Positions 25,741 to 32,697 of a stretch of 64,000 bases of DNA are shown in pieces. Each line of letters opens with the position of its first letter. Positions within the stretch are counted from its first letter, which is position 1. The notes beneath the pieces were generated by a model. That model did not search any database. It was not told where the DNA came from and worked only from the letters and a program-made list of their open reading frames with translations. Position numbers and translations under genes: made by a program. Source of the DNA: Gottfriedia acidiceleris (GTDB taxonomy: Bacteria; Bacillota; Bacilli; Bacillales; Bacillaceae_G); the NCBI RefSeq assembly GCF_002128425.1, contig NZ_NESS01000016.1:1-64000 (forward strand), given 5' to 3'.

Positions 25741-27618
25741 ATGGTTTTTCATTTTCCTACGCCTTACCCAGATGAACTATTGTATAGTATTAACGCACGT
25801 TATCACGTACAGGAAGGAAATACCAGCCCTAAACATACGATTGAAGAACTGTACGGTAAAGCGACAGTTACTGCTGTTTTAGACTTGCCTTGTAATATAG
25901 ATCTCCTAGTAGGTAATATAAACAATACCTTGATTACAAGTGATTATTTAATTGATCAACATACTTTATTCCCTTATTATGGTGCATTTCTAATAAATGA
26001 AAAATACAATAGAGTAAGAAAGTTAATGAAAGGGGAAAGTGGTAAAAGAGTACATCTTATTGCTGGACTTCGGACAAGCGCTATTAAACCGAAATCACAT
26101 CTTATGCACTGTAAGGATTGCTTTAGAGAAGACGTTGAAACCTATGGAGAGTCTTATTGGCATAGGAGTCATCAATTACCTGGTGTTTTAGTTTGTTATA
26201 AGCATGATTGTCCACTTATAGAATCTAGCATTTCCATAAAGGAAACAAATCACCAAGAGTATATTCCAGCACTGAAAGAGAACGTAATCATAAATGGTAA
26301 TTATGTAATAGTGTTAAATGGGACCTTCCGATCACATCTACAGTTTGCTAAGTTAAGTCATCAGTTACTAAATAATAAACTTAAACAACAAGTACCAAAA
26401 GGTTTAGAAATATTATTTAAGAATAAATTGCGCCAACGAGGTTTCGTATCAGTAAGTGGAAAGGTTCATCGAGAAGAACTTTACTCTTCTTTTTTAAGGG
26501 CATTTACAAGTGAATTTTTATGTGATGTTCAATCAAGTGTTACTTTAGATCCTCATAATTGGTTAACATCAATGTTTCAAAGTCATCGAAAATCATTTCA
26601 TCCAATTCGTTTCTTATTACTAATGATGTATTTTGGGGGTGAATTGGGAGATTATTTTAATAAAAGTGTTGAATACCTTCCTTTTGGAAAAGGACCATGG
26701 TTATGTTTAAATCCAGTCTGTTCAAATTTTAAAAAACCTAGTGTAACTGATTTGAAAATTTCACGTTGTTGGAGTACAAGAAGGCCGGTGGGTACATTTT
26801 CATGTAAATGTGGATTTGTTTATTCAAGGCGTGGTCCCGATAAGGATGAAATAGATCGTTATAAAATCGGATTTATAAAAGAATATGGTGAGGTTTGGGA
26901 AAGTACGTTAAAAGAAAAAATGAAAATTTTTACTAGTATTAGGATGATTGCAAGGGAAATGGGATGTGCTCCAAATACTGTTAAGAAACACGCGACTCGT
27001 CTAGGGATTTCATTGAACCATTTTGAATTGAAGGTTGAATTAACTTATAAAATAAGTCAATTGGAATTGAATAAAGAGAGTAAAATCAATCAATGCAGAG
27101 AAAAATGGTTACAAATTGTAAGTGACAATCCCTTATTAAGCAAAACTCAACTACGTCGATTAAACCAGAACCTTTACCAATTCCTTTATCGCCGCGATTA
27201 TGATTGGCTAAAACAAAATTCTCCGAAAGTACAAAGAGGAAACGCTAATAAAGAGCGTATTAATTGGAAAGAAAGAGACGAATTAATTTTGAGGAAAGTT
27301 AAAAATTTGATTGAAAATTGGGATCAAAATGTTGAAAAACCTACTCGGATAACTATTGGGAGAATTAGTAGAAAACTTGGAATAGAACCACTTAGGGATC
27401 AACGTAAAGTGAATCTCCCATTGACTATGGAATATTTAAACAAAGTTGTTGAGGGTTTTGAGACCTTTCGTATTCGGCGTATTAAATTGGTGGTTGATAA
27501 AATGATTAATAATGGTGAAGAGCTTAGAAAATGGAAAATCAAAAAACGTGCTGGATTAAATCACAAAAATAGTAAAGAAATTGAGTTATTCATTTCTAAT
27601 ATTGTTGTTAAGGATTAA
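25741..27618 (+). CDS. tnsD: TnsD/TniQ-family target-selection protein
   Basis: TnsD recognises the attachment site, classically the 3' end of glmS. The 625-residue protein has an N-terminal TniQ domain starting FPTPYPDELLYSINARYH and a zinc finger with Cys124/Cys127 (HCKDC) and Cys152/His155 (VCYKHDCPL). A second Cys set lies near 322-360 (CLNPVC, CKC), and a long DNA-binding C-terminal part follows with a helix-turn-helix-like segment (IAREMGCAPNTVKKHATRLGI). Its length suits a TnsD that binds DNA directly, not a short CAST TniQ. Given the insertion beside glmS, the glmS end is its inferred target. Confidence 0.93.
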   Translation: MVFHFPTPYPDELLYSINARYHVQEGNTSPKHTIEELYGKATVTAVLDLPCNIDLLVGNINNTLITSDYLIDQHTLFPYYGAFLINEKYNRVRKLMKGESGKRVHLIAGLRTSAIKPKSHLMHCKDCFREDVETYGESYWHRSHQLPGVLVCYKHDCPLIESSISIKETNHQEYIPALKENVIINGNYVIVLNGTFRSHLQFAKLSHQLLNNKLKQQVPKGLEILFKNKLRQRGFVSVSGKVHREELYSSFLRAFTSEFLCDVQSSVTLDPHNWLTSMFQSHRKSFHPIRFLLLMMYFGGELGDYFNKSVEYLPFGKGPWLCLNPVCSNFKKPSVTDLKISRCWSTRRPVGTFSCKCGFVYSRRGPDKDEIDRYKIGFIKEYGEVWESTLKEKMKIFTSIRMIAREMGCAPNTVKKHATRLGISLNHFELKVELTYKISQLELNKESKINQCREKWLQIVSDNPLLSKTQLRRLNQNLYQFLYRRDYDWLKQNSPKVQRGNANKERINWKERDELILRKVKNLIENWDQNVEKPTRITIGRISRKLGIEPLRDQRKVNLPLTMEYLNKVVEGFETFRIRRIKLVVDKMINNGEELRKWKIKKRAGLNHKNSKEIELFISNIVVKD

Positions 27619-27829
27619 TATATTACTGGGGAACTTATTCGCACTTTTTTTATCCATAAGTAATTTAACACGATTACCCGTTCACGTTTAATTTCGATAA
27701 GCTTTAAGCTGTATCAAACAACTCATATAAGATTGATAGAGCATTCTCATAAATGATAAGTACATGTATGGTTAAGGATGTCTTACATGGTCTTTTACAA
27801 AGTTTGCAGATGGCATTCTTTGATTAGTC

Positions 27830-27872
27830 AATTACGCTTAATTACGAATTCGTAATTAAGCGTAATTTTTTG
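27830..27872 (+). terminator. tns operon terminator, 38-bp palindrome
   Basis: A perfect palindrome, AATTACGCTTAATTACGAA and its inverted complement (27830-27867), followed by T residues. It lies 212 bp after tnsD; the stretch 27619-27829 shows no gene. Confidence 0.82.
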
Positions 27873-27880
27873 TATTCGAT

Positions 27881-27910
27881 TTGACAATATATGTATTTTT
27901 CGTTTATTAT
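27881..27910 (+). promoter_or_regulatory. promoter of the EVE-like gene
   Basis: A perfect TTGACA (27881-27886), an 18-bp spacer and TATTAT (27905-27910), 57 bp before the start codon. Confidence 0.7.
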
Positions 27911-27966
27911 ATGTTTGTAACAATATTTACGGAATTATACGAATGTTTACGAAGGGGAGTGTTAAG

Positions 27967-28662
27967 ATGAATCTTTATGATTTACGACTTTTTCAATTGC
28001 GCGCAAAACCAGGAGGGAATGATCGTACAACTGAGTTTTTAACAGAAGGTTACGTATGTATAGGATGGAGAGAAGTACCCGACATGACAAAAATGGGAAA
28101 AGAGGATATCCGTTTTGCTCTTGAAAATGCTTATAATTATTCAGGCCGTTCTCTTTCTACAAATTTGGGGACAGTTAATACGTTTCGAAATGTCATGCGT
28201 AATGGTGATCTCGTTTTAATGGCCGAAGGAGAAGGTGTTCATATTGGCGTAGTAGGAGATTATTTTTACGAAGAAAGTAAAAAAACTGATGATACTTGTC
28301 ATCGTAGACTATGTGTATGGAAAAAAATGGTCAAAAAGGATGAATTAAATGAAGAAGTTCGTGCATTATTAAGGAACATGACAACAATTACGAAATTTAA
28401 ATATCCTATTGTTTCATCTGGCATTCCTGAACTATTAAATATGACAAATAATTCTCTGCATAAAGATATAAATAAAAACCAACAAATAGAGAAAAAAACA
28501 ACAGAAAAGATGGGGAGTTTATTTGATCAACTTGAAAAATTAGGAAAAACAGCTTTATCCATTTTAGAAGAGGAACTAGCTTCAACTGATCCAGATAGAC
28601 GATTAAAAGCGGCCGTTGATGTGCTAGCTATAATGAAAAAATCTACCGAAGTAAAGGAGTAA
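27967..28662 (+). CDS. EVE/PUA-like domain protein
   Basis: The start is ATG 27967 after AAGGGGAGTG; an in-frame ATG at 27943 would overlap that Shine-Dalgarno. The 231-residue protein opens with a compact domain (about 1-125) bearing the pattern LYDLRLFQLRAKPGG, YVCIGWREVPDM, NGDLVLMAEGEGVHIGVVGDYFY, like the EVE/PUA-type readers attached to restriction enzymes that sense modified bases. The C-terminal 70 residues are helical (ALSILEEELASTDPDRRLKAAVDVLA). It may have been the reader subunit of a modification-dependent system whose nuclease has decayed just downstream. Confidence 0.5.
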   Translation: MNLYDLRLFQLRAKPGGNDRTTEFLTEGYVCIGWREVPDMTKMGKEDIRFALENAYNYSGRSLSTNLGTVNTFRNVMRNGDLVLMAEGEGVHIGVVGDYFYEESKKTDDTCHRRLCVWKKMVKKDELNEEVRALLRNMTTITKFKYPIVSSGIPELLNMTNNSLHKDINKNQQIEKKTTEKMGSLFDQLEKLGKTALSILEEELASTDPDRRLKAAVDVLAIMKKSTEVKE

Positions 28663-28679
28663 GAATACTACAGCAGCAT

Positions 28680-28979
28680 TTTGAAAAAGACAAAAAATTA
28701 ATCAAAAGTAAATCGGGTAATTATACATTTGCTAGGAACTTTATTTTTCAAGACAATGCCGTCGACCTTGGAAATCGAAGAAATGATGATCGGAAAAATG
28801 ACCATAGATAGTGGGAGTTACTTGATAATGTATAAATAAACAAACCAAAAAGCATTGAAAACTTTGTAGTAAATCCAAAATGCTCAAAATGTGATCGTTG
28901 CAATTTTAAAGAATTATGCATAGAAGGAAGTACAGAAGTAGCCCGACACTTCAACCGCTATGGATCTACCTCAGTTTAA
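28680..28979 (+). pseudogene. decayed nuclease remnant with Cys cluster
   Basis: Two broken reading frames follow the EVE-like gene. One (roughly 28675-28815) reads QQHFEKDKKLIKSKSGNYT and FARNFIFQDNAVDLGN before a stop. The other (28836-28979) reads FVVNPKCSKCDRCNFKELC and ends NRYGSTSV at TAA 28979, with a terminator 7 bp on. A C-x2-C-x2-C-x5-C cluster of this kind is typical of the C-terminal iron-sulphur or zinc element in Cas4/AddB-like PD-(D/E)XK nucleases. No start and no intact frame exist, so this is a pseudogene tail. The family is inferred from one motif. Confidence 0.45.
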
Positions 28980-28985
28980 TAAAAC

Positions 28986-29017
28986 AAACCGTTGATGTTG
29001 TAGCATCAACGGTTTTA
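28986..29017 (+). terminator. terminator after the nuclease remnant
   Basis: Stem AAACCGTTGATG/CATCAACGGTTT with loop TTGTAG and a short T run. Confidence 0.85.
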
Positions 29018-29138
29018 ATTATATAGCAACTAATTAATAATTTAAAGTTAATGAAAAATGTAAATATATAAAAGAAATCGTAAAATAAACAAATACAAGT
29101 TAGTTTTGTATAAGTTAATTAGTTTATTGAAATTAAAA

Positions 29139-30335
29139 CTAACTTTTAAAATTATGAGTTGATTTTCTTGCTTCTAAAAATTCGAATTGCTCCTTTAATT
29201 TAGGTTTTACTTCTTCTCTTAGGTATTGTTTTATTTCAATGAAATTAATATTTTCCGTAATATTTTCATCAGGAAGATAAATGATAGGGTGGATCACTTC
29301 GATATTACCATCAAATTCCATCTCTCTGCGTAATTCTATTTTTTGAGAATCGATTGAAGGCATATCTTCAATTCTTGTTGTAATCTCCTCTAATGCTTCT
29401 TGGACTGATGATAACGAATTTTTCTTATTTAATAACTCATCAATAACGTCCTTTATTAAAGTATTAACATATTCTAAATTAACTTCATTATTATTTTCAT
29501 TATCATAAATCATATTTTCTAAATCGGTAATTTGATCATTGATAGAATCTACTTGATCAGAAATATTATTATTATGTTTTGTGAGCTGATCAGTATCTAT
29601 TAGGTCATATAGCTCCCAGGTTTCTTCAATATTTTCATCGATATTTATGAATAAATTAATTTTCGCAATAAATTTTTTAAAATCTTCATCTGTAATAAGG
29701 TCGTACTCTTCCATAATTTCTTGTACTTTATTTTCTATACTTTTTGCAATACTTTTCGTTTTAAAGTAAACGGTATCGTTAATTCTCTTTTCAACCAAGT
29801 ATTCGTAATTTTCATCATAAACGGAATGTTGAGTTTTATAAAACTTATCAATTTTATTTTGTATTAACAACTCTGGGTAACCAATAAGTGCTGACTTAGT
29901 ACTTAAGTTTAGAATATGCTTTTTTACCTTTTCTACTAACTGAGGTGTGGTTTCAGTATAAGTACCAATTTCATAATTTCTTGATGAGTAATTAGTAAAG
30001 TTTGCCGATCCAAAATAAAAGTATTTATCTGTTAAAATCATTTTGGCATGGTTAAAAATGCATAAATACAAGTTTAATTTAATTTTCTTAAACTTTTCTG
30101 GTAGTAGTTCTACTAGGTCTTCAATTTTGTTAATTGTTAAATTATTAATTATTAAATGAACCACAGTGTCTTTCAGTTGCTTTAGTTTTTTGATCATATG
30201 ATTGTCGATGTTGTATGTAAATATTATTATTTCCTTAGACTCTTTGAATGGTTTATCTAAAATATCTTGATAGTTTAATTCATCAATTGTGAAATTGACT
30301 TCATCTCCAAATGTCGCTGTTAAAAATTCTTTCAT
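29139..30335 (-). CDS. phospholipase D-like (HKD) nuclease-type protein
   Basis: A 398-residue protein from ATG 30335 (MKEFLTATFG); the ATG four codons upstream overlaps the GGGGG Shine-Dalgarno. One HKD motif is clear: NHAKMILTDKYFYFGSANFT, about residues 100-119, fitting HxKx4Dx6GSxN. Only one HKD is present, so it would work as a dimer, as in Nuc- or BfiI-type nucleases. Residues about 240-345 are rich in Glu, Asn and Leu and look coiled-coil. It is transcribed opposite to its neighbours. A defence nuclease is plausible given the cargo, but the substrate cannot be told. Confidence 0.65.
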   Translation of the reverse strand: MKEFLTATFGDEVNFTIDELNYQDILDKPFKESKEIIIFTYNIDNHMIKKLKQLKDTVVHLIINNLTINKIEDLVELLPEKFKKIKLNLYLCIFNHAKMILTDKYFYFGSANFTNYSSRNYEIGTYTETTPQLVEKVKKHILNLSTKSALIGYPELLIQNKIDKFYKTQHSVYDENYEYLVEKRINDTVYFKTKSIAKSIENKVQEIMEEYDLITDEDFKKFIAKINLFINIDENIEETWELYDLIDTDQLTKHNNNISDQVDSINDQITDLENMIYDNENNNEVNLEYVNTLIKDVIDELLNKKNSLSSVQEALEEITTRIEDMPSIDSQKIELRREMEFDGNIEVIHPIIYLPDENITENINFIEIKQYLREEVKPKLKEQFEFLEARKSTHNFKS

Positions 30336-30763
30336 ATAGACCCCCATAATATGCTTAATATTTTATATATACTTATATATTTTAAAGAAAATAATTAATT
30401 TTTAAAATAATCTTTTTAGGTTCGTTGAAACGAATTCGGCTTGTTTCAAATTCACTTTTTGACTTATAGCGGCTTTAATTTGCTACAAATTACGTAATGA
30501 TCAAATCGTTTTATTTCTATACATACATTTGGTTCTGAGGTTGAAGTCGATCTTAACAGATTTACAGATTTGAAGAATTTCATGGTCTTGCTGCAAACAC
30601 TTTAAGGTAGAAGCGAATGGCATAGTGAGAAAAACACAAACAATATTTACCACTAAATGAATAATTTTGGTAAAATTAATGTTGCGTTATTTTATGGAAA
30701 ATGAATTAGAAAATCGTTTAATTGTTTTTTAAAGAAGTGAAGTTGATAGGAGAGAAGAGTAAA
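30336..30763. other. intergenic region between divergent cargo genes
   Basis: About 430 bp separating the PLD-like gene (-) from the CARF-HEPN gene (+). No gene, strong hairpin or clear promoter pair was recognised; it must hold both promoters. The strong Shine-Dalgarno AGGAGAG at its right end belongs to the CARF-HEPN gene. Confidence 0.5.
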
Positions 30764-31732
30764 ATGGCCATCCTTTATACAATTGGCAACACTAATTTAT
30801 TTACAGTAGAGATAGTAGCAAAGAATTTTGAAATGTTACTAAAAAACAATGCATCTGTAATTAGTAAAATTGTAATTTTTAATTCACCTGAAAGTCATGA
30901 ACTATTAACAAAGCAACTAGCCATATACAGAAGATATATAGGGAATGTCAGGGTAGAGGAAGTAATGTTAGATAAAGTTGGGATAAGTGATCCAAAACAG
31001 TTTTCGAGTGTATTTAAAGAATCAGGTGAAAAGTTCGTAGATCTGACAAACGGGCAAAAGACAACTGCAGCATTGTTGTATTTATCAGCTTGTTTAGTGG
31101 GAATAAATAATATTTACTATCTATCCCTATCTACTCAGGAATATATTAAGTTACCCAAAATTAATAATATATCTGATTTGGCTCGTGTAAGTTATTTTGA
31201 GTTAATTTATTACATAGAAGAACTAGATAGTATATTTGAAAACACTGAATCAGTTTTTACTAAAAAAACATATGAAGATATAGAAACAAGTATAAAAACT
31301 TTCTTCAACGAGGGGTCTGCAAGAAGCTCAATTAGTGATGCAACTGCATTTGTTGAGGGAGTTATTTTAAAACTTGTTTCCTTTTTGCAAGAATACGAAC
31401 CAGCTAAAAATTTTTCAAAAGAAAATAATGTTCAATTTAATACTCAAAAAGATCCGTTAGGAGCTGTTTCTTATTTTTTTAATTTATTTAGTAAAAAAAA
31501 TGAAGAAGATCAAAGTCTAGTTTCTTTAATAACATTGCCGGGTTTACTAAGTGCATTAAGAAGCTTTAGAAATATTGCTGCTCATTCAAGTAATACTAGG
31601 TATGATTTGAAAATTGATGAGGTTAGGATAGTGCTAAACATGACGATTGAGTCATTAAGAAGAATTAGAAGTAGTCGTGAATTCTGGAATTATATAAATC
31701 TTCAGGAGACTTGTAATGTTTATTTCAATTGA
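30764..31732 (+). CDS. CARF-HEPN effector (Csm6/Csx1-like), no CRISPR nearby
   Basis: The start is ATG 30764 after AGGAGAG, not the earlier in-frame TTG; 322 residues. The N-terminal half is a Rossmann-like CARF domain: a first strand and loop ILYTIGNTNLF, a strand IVIFNS, and the hallmark VDLTNGQKTTAALL (about 92-105), matching the D-x-T-G-G-x-K element of Csm6/Csx1 CARFs. The C-terminal half is helical and ends with the HEPN ribonuclease motif R-x4-H (RNIAAH, Arg269 and His274). Such proteins bind a cyclic or linear oligonucleotide and then cut RNA. It overlaps the mCpol gene by 17 bp, so ligand and effector are presumably made together. No cas genes or CRISPR array were found in the window. 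Confidence 0.75.
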   Translation: MAILYTIGNTNLFTVEIVAKNFEMLLKNNASVISKIVIFNSPESHELLTKQLAIYRRYIGNVRVEEVMLDKVGISDPKQFSSVFKESGEKFVDLTNGQKTTAALLYLSACLVGINNIYYLSLSTQEYIKLPKINNISDLARVSYFELIYYIEELDSIFENTESVFTKKTYEDIETSIKTFFNEGSARSSISDATAFVEGVILKLVSFLQEYEPAKNFSKENNVQFNTQKDPLGAVSYFFNLFSKKNEEDQSLVSLITLPGLLSALRSFRNIAAHSSNTRYDLKIDEVRIVLNMTIESLRRIRSSREFWNYINLQETCNVYFN

Positions 31733-32105
31733 CGGTAATAATGTAGGGAAATTTCTAGAAGGATATATTATTAACGAAGATCTAGTAAGCTTAGAAAGTT
31801 TAAGTGAAAATATTAAAGCAGTGGTATTAGCTATAACAAACTTCATTAAAAATCAAAATGGCGAGGTTTATTTATCTGGTGGCGATAACGTTTTAGGGTG
31901 GTTACCAGAAGAAAACGAAGAGAAACTAATATCTTTTCTTAAAGAAATTAACAAGAATAGTGAAATTAAATTCTCTGCAGGTTCCTCAAAAGGACTAAAA
32001 GAGACATATTTAGCATTAAAATATTCTAAGTCTTTAGGGAACCCTAATTTAACAATTGTCGAAATTGAAAATAATAAAATTCAATTTAAAATAATTGAAA
32101 TTTAA
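31716..32105 (+). CDS. minimal CRISPR polymerase (mCpol)-like nucleotide cyclase
   Basis: A 129-residue stand-alone palm-type nucleotidyl cyclase related to Cas10. Motif 1 is FISIDGNNVGKF (Asp6). Motif 2 is YLSGGDNVLG (55-58), with GGDN where GGDD is usual, leaving Asp57 as the second metal ligand. A third segment, KFSAGSSKGLKETYLALKYSKSLG, matches the C-terminal helix region of mCpol/Cas10 palms. The mCpol family was predicted to supply nucleotide signals to CARF or membrane effectors, and related mCpol systems (Panoptes) have since been studied. It starts after AGGAGA inside the CARF-HEPN gene, so the pair is translationally coupled. The exact product cannot be read from the sequence. Confidence 0.72.
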   Translation: MFISIDGNNVGKFLEGYIINEDLVSLESLSENIKAVVLAITNFIKNQNGEVYLSGGDNVLGWLPEENEEKLISFLKEINKNSEIKFSAGSSKGLKETYLALKYSKSLGNPNLTIVEIENNKIQFKIIEI

Positions 32106-32273
32106 ACAGCTCTAAAGAGTAAATAAGGATCATTTAAATGAAATTCATTCAACCAATTCTTCGATTTATTTAATAATATCGTTCATGTAGGAATTTCCAA
32201 TAATGATAGGGATAATACTCTTTGTCCGAGTTCGGACTTTTAGTAATCTGAACGGAAGGATCGTTTGAGTCGT

Positions 32274-32304
32274 AGGGAGTGAGTCCTGTTACTTCCCTTT
32301 TTTT
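32274..32304 (+). terminator. probable terminator of the CARF-mCpol operon
   Basis: Stem AGGGAGT/ACTTCCCT (one bulged T) followed by seven T. A smaller hairpin GTCCGAGTTCGGAC (32224-32237) precedes it. The stretch 32106-32697 shows no gene. Confidence 0.6.
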
Positions 32305-32475
32305 AAGCATGGTGTTTGTTACAACCAATGATTTATGAATCTCAGTCTAGGTTATTACAAAAATTTGAATTTGCTAGGTCAATCTTATTCACGAATTTCT
32401 TTTTTCTTATTTTGCCTTGAGAAAATAAAGGAACGAGTAGTGATAAGAAAATCATCTAAATAAATAGAATTATTG

Positions 32476-32513
32476 AAAAAGCATTACTCCGATTTAAGAA
32501 GTAATGCTTTTTT
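32476..32513. terminator. hairpin terminator near distal end
   Basis: AAAAAGCATTACT pairs with AGTAATGCTTTTTT; T-rich on both strands, so it can end the minus-strand 775-residue gene and any + strand read-through. It is nearly the same hairpin as at 8945-8982. Confidence 0.7.
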
Positions 32514-32697
32514 GATTTAAATGGAATATTTACTTGGTGATCGCAAATTGCGAAGATCCATTTTTTTGTCATTATAAAATTAGAGAATTCGCTTGTAGAA
32601 CAATATTAAGGCGCTGATTAATCAGCACCAGCATCTTTTACATTTTGGCATATAGTTGAAGAAGAAGTTTTTTTATTTTATACTTTCATGCTCTATT

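Noticed and set aside
29139-32105. Type III CRISPR locus remnant around the CARF-HEPN gene
   Set aside because: No Cas10, Csm/Cmr subunits, Cas6 or repeats. The palm protein is 129 residues, far smaller than Cas10 and complete in itself.
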